Assembly (NCBI GenBank): GCA_007644065.1
Contig: VJWN01000006.1
Coordinates: 1,612,001 to 1,676,000 of the forward strand
From: Margaritispora aquatica
Taxonomy: Eukaryota; Ascomycota; Leotiomycetes; Helotiales; Discinellaceae
Length of the DNA stretch: 64,000 nt
Direction: 5' to 3'
Shown here: positions 45,986 to 58,475 of the stretch, one piece after another
Numbering within the stretch: position 1 is the stretch's first letter
Layout of the letters: each line of letters begins with the position of its first letter
Program-made: the position numbers and the translations under genes
The notes under the pieces: model-generated
What the model saw: the letters and a program-made list of their open reading frames with translations, nothing else
Database searches by the model: none
Told to the model about the DNA's origin: nothing

Positions 45986-47405
45986 TTAAAGACTTAAGCC
46001 CTCTACAGCATGAGCAAGCTCATCGTCAGAATCTCGCCAGATGCGAATATTGTCTACAATATTGTCCATCGCATCTTCAATGCCTTTTGCGAAGTGAAAG
46101 AAGGCTGAAGATTGGGCTTCCAAATCTACTTTGAGATTGTCATCCTCATAAGGTATCCAGGTTACATTCATTTTCTTGGCAAAATCCAGTAGGCAAGATT
46201 CAATCTGCCGTGCCAAGGGCGGCAAATCTACGACAGCAATCTGGTCAAAGCAAGAATGAGCATATAAACCTGGGAGTCCGACGGAGGTAGATAATGCGCA
46301 TTTGCTTAACGCTGGCCATCGACGGTCGTACCAGGAGCAGATGAACTCTATAATTCCTTCGGCACACTCAACATCCTCCGTATCGCTTAAAATAGCGTCA
46401 ATGTGGCGTAAGATTAGCGAGGCATCTGAACAAAGCTCTAAGATATTGTTTTTGGATAAATGGTCTTCAATCTGACGCTTGGTACAGAAGCTGTAACGCA
46501 TCCCAGCAAGTATAGGCCCCAGCCGACTCAAGGTTTGGGTAAGACGCTCAGTGAGGAATGCTTCATCAGATGAATCAGGTTGGTCTCCTCTGTTAACACA
46601 ATCAATCAAATATGTTGTATTGGTCAGACTTACTATCAAAGAGAAATTTGGCTCGAGCCTTACATCTTCCCCGAAGTTCAGCCATCCATGCTTCTTCTTG
46701 CCACGTCCCCCACAGACGCCCACAAGCTTGGGCAAACTCTAGAATTTGTAACTGGCGGAAACAGGTCTCAGTAGGGTTATAATTCATATAGTAGCTTGGA
46801 TGAGGCATATTGACTATAGAACAAGTCAACCCACAATAGCGAATCGTAGGCGAAGGGAACACTGTTCCGATAGCTCGTTTTTGTAATGACTTCGTTATAA
46901 AACCCCCAAAAGGTGGGGATTTCCAACCTGATAATATCACTGCTGGTCGTTTATTTAATATCATCTTGTGGAATGTGGTATGGGATTCGGAGTGGTCGAT
47001 ATCTTGCTGATCCAGTTTCTTTTCGGTGATGAAGGGAAATGCATCAAAGATGCTTAACCTGTGGAAGGGTAAGTTGAAGAACACTGCCAGCTCTCGCAAT
47101 GCAAGCAGAGTGTTACAGTTCTCCACAATATCGTCAGTTGGGATGTCGTAGACTTGGTTCTGGGCCGGTTGCGTTAATGCTATGACAATGCCACCTTGGA
47201 CTGCTGGCTCCGCGAGATAGCAAGCAAAATCGACCTCGCTTTCCGATATCAACCATCCCCGGGAGCGCATGGATTGAGATAGCTGTCTAAGGCTTTCATT
47301 ATGGTTGGAGGAGAGGCTCGAACTACTGAAAGTGTTGTTGAGCCTCATCAGTTGGCGGATGATGGGCCTTAATCTGTGGTCAACCGGCACCTCAAGAACA
47401 GACAT
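45986..47405 (-). CDS. hypothetical protein, 457 residues
   Basis: Model: complement of 45986-46587 and 46634-47405. A 46 bp intron (GTAAGT...CAGAG) links KFLFD to RDQPDSSDEAF without breaking the frame. The protein is soluble and helical in its second half. I do not recognise a family with confidence. The central block PAVILSGWKSPPFGGF, followed by SIVNMPHPSYYMNYNP, faintly recalls the end of uracil-DNA-glycosylase-like folds (HPS motif), but the N-terminal catalytic motif of that fold is not evident. It stands alone on this strand, 1 kb from its neighbours. Confidence 0.55.
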
Positions 47406-48925
47406 CCTTCTTTGATTGAATCTGTGTCAGATCAGAGGTTACTTCGGCGAGCTCTTATGCGCTTTCCCAATTGGTAGGTATGGATAGGCTGGTGAGACGT
47501 TGAGATCTTTGGTTTCACACGGGTGCGGTTATGCACAAGGACGAATCGAGATAGTTGCGGCTCAAAAGTTACAAGCCACATGTTCTTGTAACGATGTGTT
47601 AACTGAGGTGCCTAGCTCAATCCTCAGAATAGCACAACATGATTGCCAGTAACATTTCATTTAAAGCCTAGTATATAGTTAAATTTGCAGGTTGTGGTCA
47701 GCGTCCTATCCAAAGAAAGAAGTCATTCACTTCGCAATTTTGGCCTCACTCAAGCCCGTCCCAATTGTGTCAGACGTTCTCGAAGCATTACACCTCCGGT
47801 GTTGGATACTATTTGTGTACACTCGCCGAAAGAGCCTCGCCTTCATCTAGAGAAGATGCTGTGCATTATTTAGGACAAGTTCAAGGTGGAAATAGCAACC
47901 TCTTTTGAGTGTTCAACGTTCATGTCGGACTGACTGTGAGTTGAGAGCAAAATACACTGACCCTTGAATTTTGATTCATATCATATAAATTAGAACTGAA
48001 TAATGTCATTAATTGCGAAAGATATTGTGATCGGCTTTTGGCTTTCTATAGACAGCAATTCTTGGAAATTTTTGATTTTCTTGCCCAAATAATAAGTGCT
48101 TTGACTTCCAACATCCTGAAGTTTGTATAGTATAGTTCGAATCGCATTTAATTAGGAACTTTCTGCGACTTTATTTCGGATCCATGTGTTCTATTGCTTC
48201 ATTGCTTCATGGTGCATGCTGACTCATCCCATTGCTCAGTATCCCCTGAGGCTATACTCTACACCTCCAACAAGCGCTTCAAGATCTGCAGCGCAATGCT
48301 ACAGCACCAGCGCCATTCTGCACTTCAAACCGATATGACACAATTACACTGTGGACTGAGGTTTCAATTCTATTATAGGAAATTTTGTCAAATTATTTTA
48401 GTGGACTCATGAATCCTGACCAGCAACCTTCTCGGTTGTAAAGAAAACAAATACAAAGCCACGACCTTTATTGGACTGATCAACGAAAAAGGCAGAACCA
48501 ACTCCTCTGCCACAGATCACCAGCAAACATCGGCAGCTTGGGATAGGTATTCTCGCTCTAGTATCTCGCTGCCCCATTCGCAGCAGTCCCACCTTCCCGA
48601 ACCTTGTCATTTACAACGTCTCTATCGACCCCATACATCCACCAGAGCCACCATGGTTTCCCAGGAGCACCTTCATTAGAATCATTTCGCGTTTCTTCGC
48701 CCGCTCTATTCGCATTCTGCTTTTCCTCCTCGCAATTATCTCACTTAGCACAGACTTTCGCTTACCCCACTCCTTTCCCTCCCTCTCGGCTGCTTTCTTC
48801 GCTGGTCTATAGCGTAGAAGTGTTGATGCGGCAATCTTCCAATTGAGCAATATCAGACATAGCAGCTTGAATATCCGCTTTATTATCCCTGGTATCGGAG
48901 TATGTTCGTGAGGATTATGGGCTTT
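47406..48925. other. intergenic, no gene recognised
   Basis: Open frames are short and without motifs. The right edge adjoins the 3' end of the broken ankyrin-CorA gene. Confidence 0.45.
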
Positions 48926-51900
48926 CTACCATATTATTTTGAGAGAAAGTTTACCCACTACTTTTATGATCCATAAGATGATGAATATGAGCCTAGATGT
49001 TGCTTTGTGAATCCTTGACAGTGTTCCGCTTGACGTCTTTATGATGCGAAGGATTGGGTTGACATAGAGCGCGAGAATAATAAATGGAATCGCCACGGCG
49101 ACTGTAATAGTAACTGTAACTTGGTGTCAGCGGCTTGTCTCGAGCACAGGAAAAGAGTCGGCTAGTCTCACTCAAACATTTAAGAATGTAGCCGAGGTCG
49201 AAAGCGTCATCAATTTTAGAAAATTGGGCGATTGGCAGGTCGAAGAATGTGGCCATGAAGGATGCTGGTAGAAATATGATTGTAACAATTGTGAATACCG
49301 TGATGCTGTTACCAGATATGCGTGCGCTTCGGGCTTCAGAAACATGGGCCTGTTTTTGCTTGAGATCGAGTAGGCTCTCCAGCTGAATTGATTGTTAGCT
49401 GGTAAAATATGGCGCTTTGGGAGAAACCTTACCGCTTTGTATTGTCGCTTTGCATCCTCATCCAACTCCCTGATATGACGAGCTTGTCGATTCATTTCTT
49501 TTGCCACACTGGGTATGTGACCTCGAGACTGATTTCGGTTCATGTCTCTTGAAGCTTCAATTGCTGGACAGAATAAATCTAGGACTCTTTGCTGATGATT
49601 TGTGAGATTCTTAAGAATGTTCAACTCGTCTCTGATATCCTTGACCTCCTGCAACAGGTTGATTTCTCGCGATATGTCAAATATATCTCCATGCTCATTT
49701 CCTAATGCCAATACTTCTTGACCTTGTTTTTGAGCTTCCTTTGGCTTCAAAAAACCATACGTGTCGTATTTCCTGTCATTGTGTGCAAATTCGTTGAAGC
49801 ATTTTGTCTCTTGGTCGGCCTTTTGTATTTAGCATTGTTTTCTAATAGGAAGAATCTACTAACAATCATGTTTATCGATTAGTCAAATATCTCTAGGTAA
49901 GGATGCCGTCTATGCTCCCATTCCATCTCATCGTGGTTTAGTCCAAGGCACCGACCCACGATAAGCTCTGCCAAATCATACACCGACGTTATAAGCTCCC
50001 GATTTCTCAATTCGATGTGTTCCATGACGCGATCTATTACATTAGTCATGTCGATACAGTCATTCGTATCTGTCTTCTTCAACTTTCCCTCCGAGCGCTG
50101 GGGAAAGCTTGTAACGATGATCCCTGCTGGAGTTAAGCATGCTTTCCTCTATATATATAATTGGGAGATTTTATTTACCATCGTCAAGAATCCATAGCCA
50201 CAGCTGATCAACCATCATTATGGGTGTCATTTTCTGGGGGTGCCGTCTGTTGAAGTATCTGGAGATGACCTGATCCGAATCTCGGTCTGCTGTATCGTCT
50301 CTCATATGGTAATGAAACTGATCCAGTGTGCGACGTATATGCAAAGGAGAGTCATTATTGATATAATCTTTCAAAAGAATCTTGTCGGCCCTTTCGTGAG
50401 GCTGCAAACTCCTTCGATATTCTCTTCTTTCTTGCCAGTTCTCGTCAATATAGCTTTTGCTGTCGCTCAGCAGAAACTCCATCATTCGCCGCCTCCATTT
50501 TGGTCCAGAGCCCTCAAATAGTTGTTTTCCTGGCCAACCCTTGTCAAAATAGGTGTCGACAAGCTCGTTAAGACTTTTCTTCTCGCGTTGTGTTTCCCAA
50601 TGCAGATATGGCATCTAAGCAACGATCAGACATATGTCCGTTATGGATATCTGGTAGTTAAGTTTACTTACCAATAAAACCATGCAATCATTTCCACTTT
50701 CTGTTATACCATAAGTCAGTTGAGTGAAGTATAACAGTAAGCGATATCTAGCTACCTGTAGGAATAACTCGGCACGATGGCTTCATGAAGCGGCCGTGGA
50801 CAGCAGAAGACATAGACTGGTTTTGTTGACGCCGCCATAGCTCAGGCTTTAGTAGATCAGGATGTCGTACACCGTCTTTATGCTCAGTCTGAAGATTTGC
50901 CATGAGATCCTAGGCCATAACAGTCAGAGGGGTTATCAATAATCGGTCAATTAGTAGCGTACCTCGACCCATTGCATCCGAAAGAGGTTAGCTAAGTATA
51001 AATTTTTGGTTTTAGGACGGTAGCTTCTTACGTTATTAGCTGGGAGATGTATCCATTTGAAGTCAGAAACTGGATAATCACCCGGATCAGGATTGTTTGG
51101 ACGGTGGACATGTTTGGCGATCGGCTTGGGATTGAGATTCCTCCCATTCTTGAGTTTTTGAAAAAAAATTTCAATAGACTTTTTCATTTCTGTTGCAATA
51201 AAGTGCCCGAAAGCGGAAGTTTGGCCATCACGGAGATCTATTGTTGCTTTCTCGAGCTTGACGCTGGCATCAAGTGTTGAATTAGAATAATTTCTTGGTG
51301 TTAATGTTGAGTCCACCCTCTCAGATTGCCATCTGGATCGCCCCCGACTGCGCGACCTGTTCCATTGAAGAGCTGGATGAGGAATATCGCCCCTTGGTTA
51401 ATTCTTTACGCTCGTCTGTCAAAGAATCAGGGATTAAATAGAAGTCTTGGCCTGGCAATGCCCCCCTCCATCCCATCACTTGTCTCTCAAGCCAATCTCC
51501 CTCAGTAAGGGTTAGGTTGCTCGGGGAGAAATTGGATTTCGCTTTTCTTGCGTCACAGTCGGTCTCTTGGCCATTAATTGCAAAAGGATTTTGATTCTCG
51601 GTGCAGTTGCTAATGGCAACTGGGGCCGTTTTCATTGACCGTTCGTTTGATATGCTGCGTGCACGATATGGGGAGCTTTTCCTAGTGTGTTTACCTCTGC
51701 TGAGAGACCTAGATCGTGAATCACTCGCGCTTGGGGATCGGACATGATAACATTGCCGCTTTTTGGTTGATCCATATTCTCTAGCCGTCACTTCTTCCAC
51801 GGACGCCTCACGTGTCCTACTTTGAGATGTACTTCGCGTACTGGCTCGGGATGGGCTTGCTGTGGCTGTCATATATCCACCGCTTGATATACTCCTATTT

Positions 51901-53557
51901 GATCTGTATCGTAGACTCATATGTCTACTCTTCTCTCTTTCAAATGCAGCGTGTAACAAGGGCCGCAGCCAGACATTTCTTATTAGTGTTTCGACTGGTT
52001 CATTCTTCACACGGTGCTCCTCATAAATTTGACCATGTTTAGAAACTTTGTTATAAAAATGCACTGTTGTTGACTGGAAGCTGGTGGGCTTACGGGTTTA
52101 TACCCACTTGCTCTTCCGAGGTTTAGTTGCAGGCTTGTTCGTCGTCTTAGAGCTAACAACAAGAGCCCCACGAGCCAACATCAACTGTCTGACGATGGGA
52201 TGATTGACCTCGCCAAGTCCATCATCAAGGGGTGTGCGACCCAAACTATTTCGCAAGATAGGATTTGCCCCAAACTCGAGAAGGGTTTCAACAACCTTCG
52301 CCTGGTTCTGCTGAGCTGCGATATGCAAAGCAGATTGTCCGGCATCACATAGAGCATCAACCGTCGTGCCCTCTTCTAATAAGACTCTGACAACCGTCTC
52401 GTTTCCGTAAAACGATGCACGGTGCAAGGCATCAATCATGAGATTGGAGGCAACCTCAGGTCCGAGTGACTTTTCCTTTCTCATTGCCGTTAAGAACATT
52501 TGAATTGTCTCTTCGTGGCCGACTTTAGCTGCAATCCTGAACATTGTTGCAGGATCGTCAAAATCATTCCAATTCACGTACTTGGACGACAGATTCAGGA
52601 GTCTTGCAAACTCAGCGACATCGAGCTCTGTTCATTTCATGATCTTTTCTCGAGTCCACTTTACCATTGCTAAAGCCAATCGACCTAATCCGGGAAGTTT
52701 TGCCAACTCGTCCAAAAGATCATCGGCGGTTTTTTCGTAGTCTTCAACACCAATCGACGGCCGAATGTACTCAGGAATCATATCATCTAGGCGAGCAAAG
52801 GCAAATGTTTCTTCACTAGGTTCCGTCTCGATATTCAGACCTAATTCGCTACAAAGCTGGTGGCTAGCTTGCCTATGATCCGTCATGAGGTAGACAGCGA
52901 CAAGCTGGCTTGCAAGAATCTTGGTATCTTTGGCTCGATCTCCGTACACTTTCCTGAACCTCTCCAGTCCCAAGACCAGCATTCCTTCAAATTCACGAAG
53001 GGATCCACCCCGAAGGTATGAAACAAGATCAATATTGTAAGCGGAACTGAAGGTGCTGTAATGACCAGAACCAAAAACGTGCGTTTTGGCGCAAAGAGCA
53101 GCCCGGAAACATTCATCCGCCTTTCTCCAGTCTTGCCTCTCGACGTAAAAGTGGCCCTCGTTGTTCAGATACTGTAAAGTCCATGGATGCTCACTCCCAA
53201 GTACTTGGCCAGTTGCCATATGCGCCGCTTGATGAACCTCGAAAGCTCTGTCCCATTTGTGATTGGCAACGAGAGTGTCCACTAGCATTTTGACGCATAG
53301 ATGAGGCCATATCTGATCCCACTCCCAAACCTCCAGCATCCGGTCTCTGACGCCGCTGAGAAGATGCTCGGCTTCGAAGTCTTCGCCATTTTCGTAGTAG
53401 GCTTTTGCAAGGCTTAATTTGGTCTGCAATAATTCTTCGAGTCTCCTTTCGTCTTGACGTGCGTCTAAGATTGCGAGCTCTTCTTCCCAAAAGTCGATCT
53501 CGGCTTCGGGTGTACTGAATTCGCTGAGTGTTCTGATACGGCTCGTTTCTGAACGGT
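48926..53557 (-). pseudogene. TPR-ankyrin-CorA-like gene with two in-frame stops
   Basis: Reading leftward, a TPR region (52635-53557; AKAYYENGEDFEAEHLL, YLNNEGHFYVERQDWRKAD) leads into ankyrin repeats (52.1-52.6 kb; ALHIAAQQNQAKVVETLLEF, NSLGRTPLDDGL). An Arg/Ser-rich linker (51.3-52.0 kb) follows. Next comes the fungal CorA-like module: MPYLHWE, LDQFHYHMRDDT, VDQLWLWILDDG joined by splicing to IIVTSFPQR, then GNSITVFTIVTIIFLPASF (helix 1) and TVAVAIPFIILALYVNPIL (helix 2). Such modules resemble Mg2+ channels but have lost the GMN signature. TGA at 52632-52634 interrupts one continuous frame between TPR and ankyrin parts. TAA at 49879-49881 interrupts YLEIFD-SINMI where family members read on. 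Clear introns include 49383-49432 and 49820-49863. The 5' start was not found. Two separate genes, split at the TGA, is the alternative. Confidence 0.68.
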
Positions 53558-54357
53558 CTATGTTATGATTCAGCCATACTCACTAGGCAGTTTGTGCGAT
53601 ACTTGCAGCTACCAGAGTATGTATCCGATTCAGATTCCATGAAGTCGCAATTTCAGGATCACTGTCCTTTGAAATGTGTCACGTACTGTTATCGTCGTGT
53701 TTGGTGATATCAATTTCGCAAGGCTTTCTGATACTCAGTGGTAGAGCATTATCTAAATAGTGTACAGACAGAGGTTATGGAAACATTCGAATACCTAAAC
53801 CTTAATGTTTCAATTGATCTGTGGAGAATGTGGGCATTACTGATTGTTTACCTATGGAGCGAAACTGAGAGGGATGTCAGGTGTTCGAAGGCAGTTGTTG
53901 CTCGCTTAATATTCGAGGCTCTCCCCCCAACGCTCACTGAGTGCTTTTATCCAAAGAGCCCCACGTCGCCCGCCAGTCTGCCCTTCGGTTCGCCCATAGT
54001 CGTGCATGTTAGCCCCTGATAATCGACTTCCACACCTCCACGTCCATCAATTCGAATACGTATTCCAAGAGATGCAGAATGCCATTCTCATTGGGGAGTA
54101 TCGAGCGATGATGAGTCAGCAGGCTGCATGATGTAGGGGTTCCAATACACTGACCCCATAGGGTCGGGACATAGGCTAGCTAAGCGTAGGCCAGAGCTTT
54201 TAACAAAAGCCTCCCCACCTCATATGTCTATACAACTACCTCCTAAGGCCATATATAGCTCTAAAGAAGAGCTATATACTTCAAGTCTGAACAGCATATC
54301 ATTATCCATTTCGTATTAGACGGTCAAAGAAGATTGATAATGGCCCTAGGACGGCGA
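53558..54357. other. intergenic or lost coding region
   Basis: No motif is readable on either strand. This gap lies between a NACHT_N fragment and the TPR region, both on the minus strand, where an NTPase domain would be expected if they were once one gene. None is visible. Confidence 0.4.
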
Positions 54358-54929
54358 TTATGTATAACTGCAACCGGTACGGACCACTAAATTCAATATG
54401 CCAGAGTGGGGTTTTATTTCATGTACAATAGCGATGTTGTACTTTAGAACCGTTTTGTAAAGGCCGAGGATCCGATCTGCTAATAAAAATCGCAGTTCTA
54501 CGACGCGTGCAGTATGCTCGGATGTGTTTTCAAGGAGTCTTGTCAGGCTTGAATATAATTTGATTGTTCGAATGACCTGAGTAATTCCATTTCGGTTCTT
54601 CAACATTTCGTTAATCAAGTTCAGAAAAGAACTGAGATTTCAACAATTACTAAACGAGCACTCACGAGCACACTTGCTTGTAGCGCCACACAAACACCAG
54701 TCCATACGAGGGTGACTATAGGAACAGCCTGAATAACTTTCTTGTGGATCTCTTCAGGCCGAAGGGGAAGGGTGTGGTGAAAGAGGGTGTGGTTCATGAT
54801 AGGATGATGGTATTGGCGATATGAACAAGCTGCTAGGACATTTATGGTCACCATACTGTAGCTCCCAACCTTGTTTGGTGCAATAGTTACATTGGCGTTC
54901 ATTTCATATTTGAACCGTATTACTAACAC
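54358..54929 (-). pseudogene. NACHT_N-like fragment of an NLR gene
   Basis: Two minus-strand pieces resemble the fungal NACHT_N helical domain. The first contains KVIQAVPIVTLVWTGVCVAL (54.7 kb; the family has a PAALVWAGVCxGL pattern). The second has NGITQVIRTIKLYSSLTRLL and ADRILGLYKTVLKYNIAIV (54.4-54.55 kb; family xVISRMxWYxxLxxLL and LYKxILxYQ). A GTGAGT...CAG intron between them is out of phase by one base in my reading, and no P-loop follows, so the gene looks truncated. Assignment is from the pattern alone. Confidence 0.5.
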
Positions 54930-55476
54930 TTGTGAGGGTGAAAAATGAGAAATGAATAAGGGAATTAAAATACCACAAGGTAGGATTTGAATATTATTGA
55001 AAGCCTCTTATCGGCCGTGTAGGCAAGTAATCACACGACGATATTAAAATGAAATTTGAGGGAGGTATAGAAAGGCTAAGGTGCTAAGCGATTCGGGTTC
55101 CCTAAGCGGCACCCCTGGTCGCTGGAAATTAGGAGCCAGGGCCACCGAGTTAGCACTACATTTCTCATTCCGGGTGTGGCCATCTGGTATCTTGGGCGTC
55201 TTGGGCATCTATACTTTACTAAGGAGGAGGAGGAGGAGGAGGAGGAGGCAACTTAGGCGAATAACATTCTCGAAAGCTTCTCAACTCCTGTAATACATAT
55301 TTAATTGGCTGAGCTTAATGTGCTACACGAAACCGCTCTGGGAGCAGTTCCCACACATTTACCTAGAAATCATAAGCTGTTCGGATACGCACATGCCCAT
55401 ATATGAACCACGAGTCTCATCACGTATTTAGCATAGATGTGACGCAAACACAACTCATTCTAACAGGCACGAACAA
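54930..55476. other. intergenic
   Basis: No gene is seen. The right edge is the 3' flank of the Zn2Cys6 gene. It contains the AGG microsatellite listed separately. Confidence 0.45.
55222..55248. repeat. (AGG)9 trinucleotide repeat
   Basis: About nine uninterrupted AGG units. Confidence 0.9.
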
Positions 55477-58083
55477 TTATATTCCAGAATCAAAAACATC
55501 AAGTCCTTCAGGCCAATTTATTGCCTAGATTGCAATGAAAATCAGTACCCTCTCAAGATTCGTATAACAAGGGGTAATTAGGGCACTTACACAAGAGTCA
55601 AACTCAGACCATCCCATGAGCTCGCCCTGCAAACCGAAAACCCCCAAGTCCGCCATGGTGTGATCTTCTAGCGCGGAGGACATGGGCTCAAAAACAGGCT
55701 GCATGTTTATCGGGCTGTTGACGTTGATTTGGGAAAAGTGCTGCTGATTCTGAAGTTGTTGTAGTGACACGTCCGAGTTCAGATTGAATTGGAGTGGGTG
55801 AAGTATGGTATTAGTAGGTGTTGTCGAGGGCGTTCCTCCAGAGGAATCCATCATCCGATGAGGCTGTTCGTTCCTGGTGGCGGGAGCAATTAAGTTTCTG
55901 AAGTTTTCTGGATTGGTAGTATTAGTGGGAATGGTTCCAACCCTAAGACGATTTATAACCTCTTTCTTCAGTTCATCGAGAATAATATTGTACCTCCTGA
56001 ATGGAGAAGTTATGGTGGTGGTGTTTTCAATTCGTTCTTGACACTTTTTCGCGGCCTCGAAATATCGAGTGGATGGCAAATCGGACCTTGGATCTGCTAA
56101 CCCCGGTGTATGCTGTGGCAGGCATTGCTGGATTGTATACACGTAGAGTGCAGAGATAGCACAGAAGGATATATAGTGCGTGAACCAGAATGCCTTGCGC
56201 ATTTGTCCAGCCTCTATTAATCCGTTTACTGTAGTTACGATAACAAGCGCAGCGTCAATGCACTCTTTGAGGCTTCCCGTTGGCTCCCCACGTGGAATTC
56301 CTTGCCAACGACTGAGGTCTGCGAAGCTACTGAGTAAAGCTGGTCGGTTTGCGAGGATCAGGGCGTGAGCATAGGCTAGTCTTAGCACAGTACTCTGGCG
56401 CTGAAATATAGGAACCAGCATGGAAGGATCAACTTTGGTTGGCTCGAGAAAGGCTGGAAGGGATTCCTTCCACCGCTTGAGTTCTGAGGTCCACCGCTCT
56501 GCAGATTCCATCCACTCAGTATCAATGGTACGGCTTGTGGGGTAGAGGTCACTAGAAATAGCACCCAGTATTCGTGCCAATCTGGACATATCGTTAGCAA
56601 TTTCTCTCCCGGGTCCAATATATTTGGTGTGATCTTGATGTTAAATACCTTGCATGGTAAATTGGCCCGTCTGACACAGTCTGGCTTGCTCTTGTCTCTG
56701 TGAAGCTCGGATTCCAGTTTGAATCTTTTGTTTTCTCGGTTAGATTTTGGTCGATATCCTCGTCCCGAAATATTCTGGGACGACCAAGAATGACACTCAA
56801 ATACCGGTCTAGGGTATATGCACTCCAGAAAACTGTCTTCCGACAATCGGCATCAGCATCAACAGATATTGGTAACGCCGAATTAGCATACGGCTTCCGA
56901 TGGAGTCCAAGTGCGGATATCATTTGAGTTGCGGTCCCAAATATGTACCAGGCACGATTGATCCTCGATGATGCTAGTAGATGTATGCATTGAGCTAGTC
57001 TCGCTTGAACCGATTCGACTCTGACTGGGCCAGTTTCATTATTTAATAATCTTTCCGCTTCAGCAAAGAACATGCCACTACAGATATTCGTCATTAGCAT
57101 TGAACTCTCAAGAACAATTGTGAACTAGCGCATGCCCACCTTTCTTCTGACTGTTTGCTCTGGCCATCGGGAAGCAAATCCGTTGCATTTTCGTTGTAGA
57201 GTTTTGCGGTTGCCATAACCAAGAGAACTATGGCCTTCTTTGCATTCGAAAGATCCTTCTCTCCACTTTTTCCAGCGTCATACATACAAACAAGCCATAA
57301 TTCGATCGTAGGTCGATGTACAAAGCGGTACGTAGGCATCGCAAAGTCAAAATAACGATCGAGCAGACTTTTTGCATGCACGTGGCTGGGAAGTGCAAAT
57401 TCCAAGTGAGAGTGATCTGGCGTCCATCCATCGCCGAACGAACACACGGAGACTTTATTGGGAACATGGCTTTCCGAGCTCCTGGATATTATGGCAGCAT
57501 AGTCTTGTTGGAACCTTTTCTGTGCTCGGTGCAAGAATGCAATGCCAGAAGTCGGGCCAATGTAGTCCCCTTCAAAGCGAGCACCATCGGCATCTTGAGA
57601 ACTTCTGGAAGACTTCCGGGGATCGTGGGACAACTCCAATGGCTCCACCAGATTAATTTGATCCGTAACAGGTGGGTGCGGTTCCTGTGGTTGCTGGTCT
57701 GGAGAGGCACTGCCGACAGTGCCTTGCTCCTGCTCATTCAGAGGCAGTCCTGGCTCAGGGGGCAGAGGTCTTCCTCTCCTGTGAACTTTGTTGTAAAGGC
57801 ACTGGAGCGACTGGCGTATACAGCGAGGGCATGGTTGTGTGCCGGCACAGCGCACTTTCTTCCTGAAGTTGAAACATCAGTGAGCTGAGATGCTTATGGT
57901 ATGGTACAAAGGCACCAACTCTTTACAAGCATCACATGCCCTCGAGACCTTCTTGCGCTCGTCTGTCTTCAGCGACGACGGCCGTTTCCTCTTTACCTGT
58001 GGGGGTCTATTGTGCTCTCTCGACTCGTCGGTCCCGGGAGACAAGCCCACTGGTGTGAGTGGATGCGAGTGTGAGGAAGACAT
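55477..58083 (-). CDS. Zn2Cys6 fungal-specific transcription factor
   Basis: Model: complement of 55477-55524, 55591-56581, 56649-57077, 57140-57862 and 57920-58083, 784 residues. A 57 bp intron splits the zinc cluster; joined, it reads CDACKEKKVRC...CPRC...C with CX2CX6CX5CX2CX6C spacing (from about residue 51), preceded by a basic KRKRPSS and followed by a basic linker (HRRGRP). A Fungal_trans regulatory domain spans about residues 190-480 (FDFAMPTYRFVHRPTIELWL, MISALGLHRKPY, FWSAYTLDRYLSVILGRP). The C-terminus is Asn/Gln/Ser-rich, like an activation domain. The last 16 residues come from a small exon after a GTAAGT...TAG intron. It is divergent from the aldo-keto reductase gene 392 bp away, so it plausibly regulates that gene, and perhaps the transporter. 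It is too far from the PKS to claim control of it. Confidence 0.9.
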
Positions 58084-58475
58084 AGTTGCTTACGGAGACA
58101 GGAAAGGAAATGGAAAAGGCACATGTGGAAACCACTACAATACCGGAAAGCTCTATGTTTATGAAAAGGAAAAGGGTAGGAAAGGTGTCGGAAATGCTTT
58201 GTGGAGTACATGCCAAGCTGTGGGGAAATACGCGGGGTCCTCGCAAATGCAGCGTACTGCCGGAAACGCGTCCACGAGGCGAACAAACTCCACCAACTCC
58301 TCCGCTCCACGACCCTCATCGAGCAGATGTTAATCGATGACCCATCAGTCGCCGACATGGAGCAGAGAGTACAAGTACCCTTCGGCTGCGCGAAGCTTCG
58401 AACCTACCAAGCCAGTCCTCAACAGAAATCGTTTCCATATATGCAAATATATATACACCCCAAATCTCCATCATC
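58084..58475. promoter_or_regulatory. bidirectional promoter between Zn2Cys6 factor and AKR
   Basis: This 392 bp gap separates two divergent start codons. A TATA-like ATATATATAC stretch at about 58447-58456 lies some 20-30 bp before the AKR start. No palindromic CGG-type site that I would trust was found. Confidence 0.55.

Noticed and set aside
53738..54019. A 93-codon plus-strand frame between the NACHT_N fragment and the TPR region
   Set aside because: No motif, no splice-linked continuation, and both neighbouring relics are on the other strand.
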